A DNA stretch of 64,000 nt from WHTX01 sp038255145 (GTDB lineage: Bacteria > Actinomycetota > Acidimicrobiia > Acidimicrobiales > CAIXPF01), in the NCBI GenBank assembly GCA_038255145.1, contig JBBSLP010000007.1:1-64000 (forward strand). Direction: 5' to 3'. The first letter of the stretch is position 1. The number at the start of each line of letters is the position of its first letter. The notes beneath the pieces are model-generated. The model searched no databases, was not told the DNA's origin, and saw only the letters and a program-made list of their open reading frames with translations. This document shows, one piece after another, positions 1-9,498 of this stretch. Position numbers and translations under genes: made by a program.

Positions 1-185
1 TCCTCGAGCACGGGCTCGATGAACACCACGCGGTTGTTGAACCTCAGATGCGGGATCTTGCCGGCCCGGACCATCTCGTCGATGGTGCGCGTGCTGACGT
101 TGTAGCGGGCGGCTGCCCACGCTCGTGGCTTGCCGTAGGTGGCGGGGGGCGCCTGCGGGGCGGGCGATGCTTCGGTGACCAACAC
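1..185 (-). CDS. Excisionase-type helix-turn-helix protein, C-terminus beyond the left edge
   Basis: About 61 residues are visible. After a short Pro/Ala-rich lead, the stretch RAWAAARYNVSTRTIDEMV followed by GKIPHLRFNNRVVFIEP has the shape of a MerR/excisionase-family winged HTH (TIGR01764-like): recognition helix, then a wing with the 'R.FNNRVVF' pattern. The GTG start at 185-183 is chosen because CGGAGG lies six bases upstream; an upstream TTG overlaps that ribosome-binding site. These small HTH proteins occur both in mobile elements and as stand-alone chromosomal regulators, and no integrase is visible, so an excisionase role is not supported. The gene continues off the window. Confidence 0.6.
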   Translation of the reverse strand, partial: MLVTEASPAPQAPPATYGKPRAWAAARYNVSTRTIDEMVRAGKIPHLRFNNRVVFIEPVLE

Positions 186-520
186 GGTCAACCTCCGAGT
201 ACCTGCGCGGGTCCTCCAGTCCGGAACGACCCGCGGTGCGGGTTGCTCGACGGCCTGGGGCATCGCGCCCTCGGCACCTACACCGGGTCGGGCATCGCGC
301 CGTCAGTCGGGAGGTTGTCGCTTGTCGTCGGCCTTGCCGGACGGCATCGCGCCTACCCGGTGGACGACCTAGCTATGACGCTCACCACTGTACCCATGAC
401 GGCCGTGTTAGTGGCGGACCCGTGCGCCACAGGACTCCACGAAGCCCGCTGCGCGATGGTTGCGCGAGTAGACCCCTCAATTCTGCGCGATTCGGCTCCA
501 CAGCAGTCCATAGGCATGAC
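186..520. other. Intergenic region with three GGCATCGCGCC repeats
   Basis: No gene is supported in this 335-base stretch. It contains three direct copies of GGCATCGCGCC at 259-269, 291-301 and 343-353, spaced 32 and 52 bases apart, upstream of the HTH gene on the minus strand. They could be binding sites for that regulator, but nothing in the sequence proves it. Confidence 0.4.
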
Positions 521-558
521 AAACGCCCGGGACCGTTGTTGCTGGTCACCGGGCGTTT
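521..558 (-). terminator. Terminator hairpin downstream of tRNA-Gly
   Basis: A perfect 10-bp stem (AAACGCCCGG at 521-530 with its complement at 549-558) lies just past the 3' end of the tRNA and ends in TTTG on the minus strand. The loop has further GACC/GGTC pairing. It has the form of an intrinsic terminator. Confidence 0.75.
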
Positions 559-566
559 TCGCTGTG

Positions 567-637
567 AGCGGGTGACGAGAATCGAACTCGCATATTCAGC
601 TTGGGAAGCTGATGTTCTGCCATTGAACTACACCCGC
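567..637 (-). tRNA. tRNA-Gly (anticodon CCC)
   Basis: The minus strand folds as a full cloverleaf: acceptor GCGGGTG/CACCCGC, anticodon stem TCAGC/GCTGA around loop TTCCCAA (anticodon CCC, reads GGG), and T-arm GCGAG-TTCGATT-CTCGT. The discriminator base is U and CCA is not encoded. A terminator hairpin follows directly. Confidence 0.93.
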
Positions 638-782
638 AGCGGGCCACCACCCTAGCCGCGCCGCGGCGGGGCCCTCAAAGCTCGACACCGGGTCGACCGG
701 CACCACCTCTCGTCCCGAGAGCCGGCAAGGCGCACCTTCGCAGCCGCCCACCTCCTCTGGGCCGGCCGGCATCGACGCCGGT

Positions 783-788
783 TAGGGT
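783..788 (+). promoter_or_regulatory. -10 box for leaderless dcd
   Basis: TAGGGT ends six bases before the GTG start of dcd, so transcription should begin at or next to the start codon. No Shine-Dalgarno sequence is present, which fits a leaderless transcript. Confidence 0.55.
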
Positions 789-794
789 CCCAGG

Positions 795-1361
795 GTGATC
801 CTCTCCGACCGCACCATCCGCGAGGAGCTCGCCTCCGGCCGGATCGTGATCGACCCCCTCGGCCCCAACGCCGTGCAGCCGTCCTCGGTCGACCTGAGGC
901 TCGACCGGCTCTTCCGGGTGTTCCGCAACCACACCATGGGCTACATCGACGTCAAGAAAAACCTCGAGTCCCTGACCGAGCTGGTCAGCGTCGAGCAGGA
1001 CGAGCCCTTCATGCTCCACCCCGGTGAGTTCGTCCTCGGCTCCACCCTCGAGCGCGTCGTCGTACCCACCGACCTCGTCGCTCGCCTCGAGGGCAAGTCC
1101 AGCCTGGGCCGCCTCGGCTTGCTGATCCACTCGACGGCCGGCTTCGTCGACGCCGGTTGGGACGGCCAGCTCACCCTCGAGCTCTCCAACGTGGCCAACC
1201 TGCCCATCACCCTCTACCCGGGCATGAAGATCGGCCAGGTCTCCTTCATCCGCATGACCACCCCGGCCGAGCACCCCTACGGCTCGGCCCGCCTGGGCTC
1301 CAAGTACCAGAGCCAGGTCGGCCCCCGGCCCAGCCGCTACTGGGAGAACTTCTCCGACTGA
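795..1361 (+). CDS. dcd: dCTP deaminase, probably the bifunctional dUMP-forming type
   Basis: This 188-residue enzyme converts dCTP toward dUMP for thymidylate synthesis. It matches the actinobacterial/archaeal bifunctional DCD-DUT type: HSTAGFVDAGWDG at residues 112-124, where monofunctional E. coli Dcd reads HVTAHRIDPGW, the catalytic Glu in LTLELSN (E129), and a C-terminal lid GPRPSRYWENF. Length is typical. The GTG start directly follows a -10 box, giving a leaderless message. A separate trimeric dUTPase is encoded at 48507-48989, so the dUTPase half of this enzyme would be partly redundant. Bifunctionality is inferred from the motif. Confidence 0.95.
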   Translation: MILSDRTIREELASGRIVIDPLGPNAVQPSSVDLRLDRLFRVFRNHTMGYIDVKKNLESLTELVSVEQDEPFMLHPGEFVLGSTLERVVVPTDLVARLEGKSSLGRLGLLIHSTAGFVDAGWDGQLTLELSNVANLPITLYPGMKIGQVSFIRMTTPAEHPYGSARLGSKYQSQVGPRPSRYWENFSD

Positions 1362-1364
1362 ACC

Positions 1365-1396
1365 CGGCCGCAGAACCGCCCGGCCGCAGAACCGCC
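1365..1396. repeat. Tandem 16-bp duplication after dcd
   Basis: The unit CGGCCGCAGAACCGCC occurs twice head to tail immediately after the dcd stop codon. It looks like a simple local duplication; no function is evident. Confidence 0.7.
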
Positions 1397-1418
1397 CCGC
1401 TGGACCGCCTGACGCGAA

Positions 1419-1448
1419 CGACCGCCGGCCCCGCAGGACCGGCGGTCG
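1419..1448. terminator. Hairpin between convergent dcd and Fe-S reductase genes
   Basis: A perfect 10-bp GC-rich stem (1419-1428 with 1439-1448, loop CCCCGCAGGA) sits between two genes transcribed toward each other. There is no T tract, so it is terminator-like at best. Confidence 0.45.
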
Positions 1449-1472
1449 CCGGAGCTCAGACTGGCACGGGGA

Positions 1473-3794
1473 TCAGCTGGAGGCGGGGGGCAGGCCCGCA
1501 GGCTCGGGCGCCTCTTCGGCGTCGTCGCTGCCGTTGCGGATGACCACGTTGGGCCCGCCCATGGCCTGGCTGGCCGACCGGTTGGCATCGGCGATGAACG
1601 ACGGCGTCCCTGCCGCCACCCGCTCGCCGCCCTCGATGGCCTCGAGCAGGTGGATGGCCATGTCGGCCACCCGGACCTCGTCCTCTTCCTTGCCCAGGCC
1701 CTTCACGCCGTCGTCGATCATGATGTAGCAGAAGGGACAGGCGGTGGCGATGCGGGTGGCGCCGGTGCCCACCAGCTCCTCGGCCCGCTCGTCGTTGACC
1801 TTCTTGCCGATCGACTCCTCCATCCACATGCGGGCGCCACCGGCACCGCAGCACAGGCCCTTGGTGCCGTTGCGGGGGGCCTCGACGATGTCGATCCCGC
1901 CCAGCTTGCCCAGCACCCGACGGGGCGCTTCGTAGATGTCGTTGTGGCGACCCAGGTAGCACGAGTCGTGGTAGACGAGCCGGTCCTCGAGACGGGCGCC
2001 CTCGATGTCGAGGTGGCCCTTGTCGACCAGCCACTCCAGGAACTGGCTGTGGTGGACGACCTCGTAGTTGCCGTCCAGCTGGGGGTACTCGTTCTTCAGC
2101 GTGTTGAAGCAGTGCGGGCACTGGGTGATGATCTTCTTCACCCCCATGCCGTCGAGGTTGGCGATGTTCTGCTTGGCCAACATCTGGAACAGGTACTCGT
2201 TGCCCGAGCGGCGGGCGGGGTCACCGGTGCACAGCTCGGACGGGCCGAGGATGCCGAAGTCGACGCCGGCCCGCTGCAGCAGCTTGGCCACGGCCTCGGA
2301 CACCCGCTTGTTCTTGTCGTCGAAGCTGCCGGCGCACCCGACCCAGTACAGGTACTCGTGGTCGAAGGCCTCGCCGGGGTCGACCACGTCGACCCCCTCG
2401 ACCTTGTTGGACCAGTTGCCCCGCTCGGACTGGCTCAGGCCCCAGGGGTTGGAGGAGTTCTCCATGGCCCGGTAGGCGCCGCCCAGCTCGGTGGGGAAGT
2501 TGGATTCCATCAGCGACAGGTAGCGGCGCATGTCGAGGATCTTGTCGAGGATCTCGATGTTCACCGGGCACACGTCGTCGCACGCCTTGCAGCTGGTGCA
2601 CGACCAGATCTCTTCGGGCGTGATGCGCTCGAAGATCCAGTCGGCCTGCACGGTGATGTCCTTGTCGACCCCGATGGGGGGCGACACCACCGGGCTACCG
2701 GTGCGGGCCATGACCTCGCCCACCTTGAGCACGATCTCGCGGGGGTCCAGCGGCTTGCCCGTGATCTGCGCCGGGCAGTTGGCCGTGCACCGCCCGCACA
2801 TGGTGCAGGCATCGGTGTCGAGCAGCTGCTTCCAGGTGAAGTCCTCGATGCGGGCCGCCCCGAAGTGCTCGATCTCGGTGTTCTCCAGATCGGGCAGGGG
2901 CTTCATGGCCCCCTTGGGCCGGTCCCGGTCCCGCAGGTACATGTTCAGCGGGCTGGTGAACATGTGCCGCAGCATGGTGGTGGGCAGCATCACCAGGAAG
3001 GCGGCGAACGTGATGACATGGAAGATCCACATGGCCTGGTGCCAGCCGGCCACGGTGCCGGCGTCGCGCACCAGCCACGACAGCGGGTAGCCGATGAAGC
3101 TCCACTGCTCGAAGTGGGGCCGGCCGACCAGGGCGATGCGGAACATCTCGGTGGCGAACCCGGTGAGGCCCATGGCCAGCATCACGCCGAGGATCAGCAT
3201 GTGCTCGGGACGGGACTTGGTGCGGATGCGGTACGGGCGCATCCGCCGGGGCCCGTAGCGGCGGGCGATGGCCCACAGCAGGCCGGCCACCAGGGCCAGA
3301 CCGGCCAGGTCGCCGACGAACGAGTACGCCTCGTAGACCCGGCCGTGCAGGAACTTCAACGACTCGGGGGCCTGGTGGTTGATCTCGAGGATGGTGGTGA
3401 CGGCCAGCAGGATCAGGAAGCCGAAGTAGATGAGGCTGTGCATGATCCCCGCGGCGGGATCCCGCAGCAGGGTCTGCATGTACAGGCCGGCCCGCACGTC
3501 GCGGAAGCGTCGCTTGACGTTCTGGGGCGTGGTGGCGCGGCGGTCGGGTCGCCCCCGCATCCAGTTGTCCGACCGCAGGGCGAACAGGATGGCCCCGTAG
3601 AGGATCAACACGGGCATCATCACGTAGAACGCCAGGCGCAGGGCCCCGGGCACGTTCTCGAAGACCTCGCGGGTCACCGGTGAGTCGTCATGCCACTGCA
3701 TCACCGTCCCGGTGATGCCCGAAACCGCCGTGATGACGGCGACGAGCACTCCGAGGCCGATGATGGCGTGGCGCGGCTTCAGCTTGCCGTTCAT
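1473..3794 (-). CDS. Membrane-bound Fe-S reductase with two 4Fe-4S clusters and CCG domains (Rv0338c-like)
   Basis: This 773-residue protein has an N-terminal membrane region (about six helices within residues 10-280, NarI/cytochrome b-like) and then two ferredoxin-type clusters, CTMCGRCTANCP at 330-341 and CTSCKACDDVCP at 399-410. Two heterodisulfide-reductase CCG domains follow, with CPHCFNTLKNEYP, HDSCYLGRHND, CCGAGGARMW and CPFCY. It resembles mycobacterial Rv0338c, an iron-sulfur reductase thought to feed electrons to or from the membrane; the substrate is unknown. The ATG at 3794 is chosen over an upstream extension because a TAGGTT -10 box lies eight bases before it and the extension has no matching domain. 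Confidence 0.88.
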   Translation of the reverse strand: MNGKLKPRHAIIGLGVLVAVITAVSGITGTVMQWHDDSPVTREVFENVPGALRLAFYVMMPVLILYGAILFALRSDNWMRGRPDRRATTPQNVKRRFRDVRAGLYMQTLLRDPAAGIMHSLIYFGFLILLAVTTILEINHQAPESLKFLHGRVYEAYSFVGDLAGLALVAGLLWAIARRYGPRRMRPYRIRTKSRPEHMLILGVMLAMGLTGFATEMFRIALVGRPHFEQWSFIGYPLSWLVRDAGTVAGWHQAMWIFHVITFAAFLVMLPTTMLRHMFTSPLNMYLRDRDRPKGAMKPLPDLENTEIEHFGAARIEDFTWKQLLDTDACTMCGRCTANCPAQITGKPLDPREIVLKVGEVMARTGSPVVSPPIGVDKDITVQADWIFERITPEEIWSCTSCKACDDVCPVNIEILDKILDMRRYLSLMESNFPTELGGAYRAMENSSNPWGLSQSERGNWSNKVEGVDVVDPGEAFDHEYLYWVGCAGSFDDKNKRVSEAVAKLLQRAGVDFGILGPSELCTGDPARRSGNEYLFQMLAKQNIANLDGMGVKKIITQCPHCFNTLKNEYPQLDGNYEVVHHSQFLEWLVDKGHLDIEGARLEDRLVYHDSCYLGRHNDIYEAPRRVLGKLGGIDIVEAPRNGTKGLCCGAGGARMWMEESIGKKVNDERAEELVGTGATRIATACPFCYIMIDDGVKGLGKEEDEVRVADMAIHLLEAIEGGERVAAGTPSFIADANRSASQAMGGPNVVIRNGSDDAEEAPEPAGLPPASS

Positions 3795-3802
3795 CGTCGG
3801 GG

Positions 3803-3808
3803 AACCTA
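3803..3808 (-). promoter_or_regulatory. -10 box of the Fe-S reductase gene
   Basis: TAGGTT on the minus strand lies eight bases upstream of the ATG, which supports the shorter start and a leaderless or near-leaderless message. Confidence 0.5.
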
Positions 3809-3894
3809 GTGCTCTGCCGCGCAGGCGGGCCATGCGCGTCCCTGCGGCCACCCTGAGCAGGGCGGACGGCAACCCGTGTGGGGGTGGGCCGGGG

Positions 3895-4389
3895 TCAGGC
3901 GGTGATGGGGGCCCAGGTGGCACCGGTGAGTCGGGCCAGGTCGGCCGGGCACAGCTCGAGCTCCAGGCCCCGCCGACCGCCCGACACGTAGACCGTCTCG
4001 GCGCCTGCCGCCGCAACGTCGATCACCGTGGGCAGGGGGCGGCGCTGGCCCAGGGGGGAGATGCCCCCGACCACGTAGCCCGTCAACCGCTCGGCCACCG
4101 CGGGGGCGGCCATGGCCGCCCGCTTCGCCCCCAGCGCCGCGGCCAGGGCCCGCAGGTCGAGGCGCCCGGCCACGGCCAACACGGCCACCGCCGCCGGCGC
4201 CGTACCGCCCTCGACGGCCGTTACCAGGGTCTTGAGCACCCGGGCCGGGTCCACGCCCAGCGCGGCGGCCGCGGCGTCCCCGTAGGAGGCGATGGCGGGG
4301 TCAGGGGAGAAGTGGTGCAGCCGGTGGATCACGCCGGCCGCGTCGAGCGCAGCGGCGGCCGGGGTGGGGGCTCGGCGGGCCTTGGCCAC
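3895..4389 (-). CDS. ybaK: YbaK/EbsC-family aminoacyl-tRNA deacylase
   Basis: This 164-residue protein has the YbaK fold pattern: an N-terminal HxHxF-like strand (HRLHHFSPD), the conserved lysine in RVLKTLV, the GGISPLG loop and a C-terminal TVIDVAAA...ETVYVSGGRRGLELEL segment. The family hydrolyses mischarged tRNA, classically Cys-tRNA(Pro). The GTG at 4389 gives the normal family length and starts ten bases after the gpmA stop, so the two genes are probably co-transcribed. Substrate specificity cannot be read from the sequence. Confidence 0.85.
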   Translation of the reverse strand: MAKARRAPTPAAAALDAAGVIHRLHHFSPDPAIASYGDAAAAALGVDPARVLKTLVTAVEGGTAPAAVAVLAVAGRLDLRALAAALGAKRAAMAAPAVAERLTGYVVGGISPLGQRRPLPTVIDVAAAGAETVYVSGGRRGLELELCPADLARLTGATWAPITA

Positions 4390-4399
4390 CGTGGGGCGG

Positions 4400-5155
4400 T
4401 CAGCCCGCCTGGCGGGCCACGGCGGCCGCGGCGGCCTGGGCCGCGGCCGGGTCACCCACCACCCGCTCCAGGGGATGGGCCGAGAACAGAGGGGTCAGCG
4501 TCTCGCCCAACTCGTAGAGCAGGGGGATGCCCGTGGGCAGGTTGAGGTCGGGGATGTCCTCGTCGGAGATGCCGTCGAGGTGCTTGACCAGGGCCCGCAG
4601 GCTGTTACCGTGGGCCACGACCAGCACGGTCCCCCCCGCCCGCAGGTCGGGGACGATGGCGTCGTACCAGTAGGGGAGCATGCGCTCGACCACGTCCTTC
4701 AGGCACTCGGTGCGGGGGACGACGTCGGGGGGCAGCTCGGCGTAGCGGGGATCGCCGCTGGGGTCGTACTCGTTCATGGGCCCGATGGCGGGCGGGGGCA
4801 CGTCGTAGGACCGGCGCCAGATGTGGACCTGCTCGGCCCCGTAGCGCTCGGTGGTCTCCTTCTTGTCCAGCCCGGTCAGGTCGCCGTAGTGGCGTTCGTT
4901 CAACCGCCACGACCGGCGCACGGGGACCCACAGGCGGTCGAGCTCGTCGAGGGCCAGCTGGGCGGTGCGGATGGCCCGCACCAGCAGGGAGGTGTGGACC
5001 ACGTCGGGGACCAGGTCGGCATCGCGCAGGGCGCGGCCCCCGGCGGACGCTTCGGCCCGCCCCCGTTCGGACAGGTCGGTGTCGACCCAACCGGTGAAGA
5101 GGTTGGCGAGGTTCCACTCGCTCTCTCCGTGGCGCATGAGGACGAGCTTGGCCAT
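4400..5155 (-). CDS. gpmA: 2,3-bisphosphoglycerate-dependent phosphoglycerate mutase
   Basis: This 251-residue glycolytic enzyme interconverts 3- and 2-phosphoglycerate. It shows RHGESEWN at residues 8-15 with the phospho-accepting His9, RLNERHYGDLTGLDK, and the second catalytic His in VVAHGNSLRALVKHLDG. Length and motif order are canonical for the dPGM type. A -10 box six bases upstream of the ATG suggests a leaderless message that also carries the YbaK-like gene. The heat-shock operon is transcribed divergently. Confidence 0.96.
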   Translation of the reverse strand: MAKLVLMRHGESEWNLANLFTGWVDTDLSERGRAEASAGGRALRDADLVPDVVHTSLLVRAIRTAQLALDELDRLWVPVRRSWRLNERHYGDLTGLDKKETTERYGAEQVHIWRRSYDVPPPAIGPMNEYDPSGDPRYAELPPDVVPRTECLKDVVERMLPYWYDAIVPDLRAGGTVLVVAHGNSLRALVKHLDGISDEDIPDLNLPTGIPLLYELGETLTPLFSAHPLERVVGDPAAAQAAAAAVARQAG

Positions 5156-5161
5156 GGTCCG

Positions 5162-5167
5162 ACCCTA
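5162..5167 (-). promoter_or_regulatory. -10 box for leaderless gpmA
   Basis: TAGGGT on the minus strand with a six-base spacer to the ATG of gpmA. Confidence 0.55.
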
Positions 5168-5190
5168 GTTCCCCGGAAGATCCGGGAATG

Positions 5191-5214
5191 AAGTTGCGCG
5201 CTCCGCGCTTAAGT
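5191..5214. promoter_or_regulatory. Candidate dnaK operator/promoter region (imperfect palindrome)
   Basis: The stretch centred on GCGCG-CTC-CGCGC, ending in CTTAAGT, lies in the gpmA-dnaK intergenic region. CTTAAGT differs by one base from the HAIR half-site CTTGAGT, but no ACTCAAG partner stands seven bases away. It is therefore at most a diverged HspR site. No perfect HAIR element was found upstream of dnaK. Confidence 0.25.
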
Positions 5215-5376
5215 TTACTGCTAGGCCAGGAAGCGACCCACCGGCTGGACGTCGGGGTGCTCGCTACGCTGGCCACCAGGCTCGGGCGCAACCCGCTCCA
5301 GAACCGCACATGACCTGGTCCGGCCCCCCGGGCCGCACCAGGACGAACAGCAGACACAGCATGAAAGAGGACGCAC

Positions 5377-7205
<1,829 letters not shown>

Positions 7206-7209
<4 letters not shown>

Positions 7210-7841
7210 GCGACGCCGAGGCGACGACACAGGGGACACCAGGTACCCCCGGGCCGTCCGACCCCGGCGCCGCGAGCAACGGCGACGTCGCCGGTGACGC
7301 CGGGCCCGGCGCGACGGGATCCGCAGCGACCGATCCGGTCGACGGGGGTGCCCGGTCAGCGGCAGCCCCCGGCGGACCGGGGGCGCCCACGGGAACGGTC
7401 AGCGTCGAGGAGCTGGTCAGCCTGGTCGAGACGCTCACCTCCGAGCGCGACACCAACTTCGAGGCCCGGGCCCGGCTACAGGCCGAGTTCGAGAACTACC
7501 GCAAGCGGGTGACCAAGCAGGAGCTCGAGACCGCGGCCCGGGCCAACGAGTCCCTCGTGGTCAAGCTGCTGCCCTCCCTCGACGCCTTCGACGCCGCCGT
7601 GGCCCATGGCGTGGAGGGTGTCGAGCCCCTCCAGGCCGCGCTGTGGGTGACACTGGAGCGCGAGGGGTTGGCCAAGTCGGTGCCCACGGGCGAGGCGTTC
7701 GACCCCAACGAACACGAGGCCGTCCTGCACGAGGAGGGCGGTCCTGACGATGAGCACGGCGTCGTGGTCGACGTGCTGCGAGCCGGCTACACCTGGAAGG
7801 GCAGAGTCATCCGTCCGGCCATGGTGAAGGTCAGAACCTGA
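7206..7841 (+). CDS. grpE: Nucleotide exchange factor GrpE
   Basis: This 211-residue DnaK co-chaperone has a low-complexity Gly/Ala/Pro N-terminus (about 70 residues), then the coiled coil around RDTNFEARARLQAEFENYRK and the C-terminal beta domain with FDPNEHEAVLHEE, VVDVLRAGYTWKGRVIRPAMVKV. The GTG start overlaps the dnaK stop (GTGA), indicating translational coupling. The long disordered N-terminus is common in actinobacterial GrpE. Confidence 0.96.
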
Positions 7842-7854
7842 GCGGACGGACGAC

Positions 7855-8997
7855 ATGACTGCACAGCGGGAGTGGTTCGAGAAGGACTACTACAAGATCC
7901 TCGGCGTGGCGGAGGACGCCAAGCCCAAGGACATCACCCGCGCCTACCGGCAGCTGGCCCGGAAGTACCACCCGGACACCAACTCGGGCGATCCCAAGGC
8001 CGAGGAGCAGTTCAAGGAGGTGTCCTCGGCCTACGACGTCGTCGGGGACGCCGAGAAGCGCAAGGAGTACGACGAGGTCCGCCGTCTGGGCCCCGCCGCT
8101 GCCGGCTTCGGTGGCGGGGGGTTCGGGCCCGGCGGCTCGGCCGGCGGCGCACCGGGAGGAGCCGGTTTCGGCAACTTCCGGGTCGACGACCTCGGTGACC
8201 TGCTGGGCGGCATGTTCGGCGGCCGCAGCCGTCGGGGTGGCACCCGCACGGCACCCCGCAAGGGAGCCGACCTCGAGGCCGAGCTCCACCTCTCCTTCGC
8301 CGACGCTGTGCACGGGGTGACGACGACGCTGGGGCTGACGAGTGACGCACCCTGCTCCACCTGCCACGGTTCGGGGGCGGCACCGGGCACTGCGCCCGTC
8401 AGCTGCAGCCGCTGCGGCGGACGCGGCGTGATCGACGACAACCAGGGCCTCTTCTCGTTCAGCCAGCCGTGCCCGGCCTGTGGCGGTCGGGGCACGGTGG
8501 TGACCACGCCGTGTCCCACCTGTGCCGGCCGTGGGGTCGAGCGTCGGGCCCGTGACGTCAAGGTCCGCATCCCCGCCGGGGTCGAGGACGGCCAGCGCAT
8601 CCGCCTGGCCGGGCGGGGAGACGCCGGCCGCGACGGCGGTCCGGCGGGCGACCTGGTGGTCAGGGTGCACGTGGGCGCGCACGAGCGCTTCGGGCGCAAG
8701 GGCTGCGACCTGACCCTGTCGGTGCCCATCACCTACGCCGAGGCCACCCTGGGCACCGAGCTCACCGTGCCCACGCTCGACGGACCCACCGTGACCGTGC
8801 GCATACCTCCGGGGACCCGTCACGGACGGACGTTCCGGGTGGCCGGTCGGGGCGTGGACGCCAAGAAGGGCCCGGGCGACCTGCTGGTCACCGTGCAGAT
8901 CGCCGTGCCCACCAACCCCTCGGCCCGGGAGCGCGAGCTCCTCGAGCAGCTGGCCGAGCTCGACGACGGGTCCCTGCGGGCCCATCTGGCCAGCTGA
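7855..8997 (+). CDS. dnaJ: Co-chaperone DnaJ (Hsp40)
   Basis: This 380-residue protein is a full-length type I Hsp40: a J domain with the HPD triad (KYHPDTNS), a Gly/Phe-rich linker, four zinc-binding repeats (CSTCHGSG, CSRCGGRG, CPACGGRG, CPTCAGRG) and the C-terminal substrate-binding domains. It stimulates DnaK ATPase and delivers clients. It starts 13 bases after grpE and six bases before hspR in the same operon. Confidence 0.97.
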   Translation: MTAQREWFEKDYYKILGVAEDAKPKDITRAYRQLARKYHPDTNSGDPKAEEQFKEVSSAYDVVGDAEKRKEYDEVRRLGPAAAGFGGGGFGPGGSAGGAPGGAGFGNFRVDDLGDLLGGMFGGRSRRGGTRTAPRKGADLEAELHLSFADAVHGVTTTLGLTSDAPCSTCHGSGAAPGTAPVSCSRCGGRGVIDDNQGLFSFSQPCPACGGRGTVVTTPCPTCAGRGVERRARDVKVRIPAGVEDGQRIRLAGRGDAGRDGGPAGDLVVRVHVGAHERFGRKGCDLTLSVPITYAEATLGTELTVPTLDGPTVTVRIPPGTRHGRTFRVAGRGVDAKKGPGDLLVTVQIAVPTNPSARERELLEQLAELDDGSLRAHLAS

Positions 8998-9002
8998 CGG
9001 GG

Positions 9003-9407
9003 GTGGTGTTCGTGGATCCTGTCGAGACCCGTCGGTTGCGGGCGGTGTACGTCATCTCCGTGGCCGCGGACCTCGCGGGCATGCACCCCCAGACGCTGCG
9101 CATCTACGAGCGCAAGGGCCTGGTGCAACCGGCCCGGACCGACGGCGGCAGCCGCCGCTACAGCGAAGACGACATCGGCATGCTGCGTCGCATCCAGGAG
9201 CTGACCAACGAGGGCCTGAACCTGGCCGGGGTGAAGCGCGTGATCGCCCTCGAGACCGAGAACGAGCAGCTGCGGGCCGAGGTCGCTCAGCTACGTGAGG
9301 TGGCTCGATCGGCGGTGGACGAGGCCCAGAGGTCCCAACGGCGGGATCTCGTGCCCTTGCGTCAGACCGTGGAGCGTTACGGGTGGCGACCTCCCGGCGC
9401 GCGGTGA
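9003..9407 (+). CDS. hspR: MerR-family heat-shock repressor HspR
   Basis: This 134-residue protein has a MerR-type winged HTH (YVISVAADLAGMHPQTLRIYERKGLVQPART, then RRYSEDDIGMLRRIQEL), followed by a coiled coil with LETENEQLRAEVAQLRE. Position as the last gene of dnaK-grpE-dnaJ matches Streptomyces and mycobacterial hspR, which represses this operon through HAIR elements with DnaK as co-repressor. The exact start is uncertain because GTG codons occur at 9003, 9006 and 9012; 9003 is used. No clear HAIR palindrome is visible upstream of dnaK. Confidence 0.9.
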   Translation: MVFVDPVETRRLRAVYVISVAADLAGMHPQTLRIYERKGLVQPARTDGGSRRYSEDDIGMLRRIQELTNEGLNLAGVKRVIALETENEQLRAEVAQLREVARSAVDEAQRSQRRDLVPLRQTVERYGWRPPGAR

Positions 9408-9450
9408 GCATGACGATGGGCTACCTTTCCAGCCCGGCGTGAGCGGCCAT

Positions 9451-9475
9451 CGCTTCCGTCCGTGAGGGGGAAGCG
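9451..9475 (+). terminator. Hairpin after hspR
   Basis: A 7-bp stem CGCTTCC/GGAAGCG with an 11-base loop lies 44 bases after the hspR stop and before the next gene. There is no T tract, so termination is only suggested. Confidence 0.35.
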
Positions 9476-9498
9476 CGACCCGGCGTCATGACCCACGA

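Noticed and set aside
1..185. Left-edge HTH gene taken as a sign of an integrated element next to tRNA-Gly.
   Set aside because: No integrase, no duplicated tRNA 3' end and no att-like repeat is visible; stand-alone HTH genes of this type are common.
1650..3683. A 677-codon open frame antisense to the Fe-S reductase.
   Set aside because: Composition (His/Val/Gly/Asp/Leu repeats) is typical of shadow coding; the minus strand has all Fe-S motifs.
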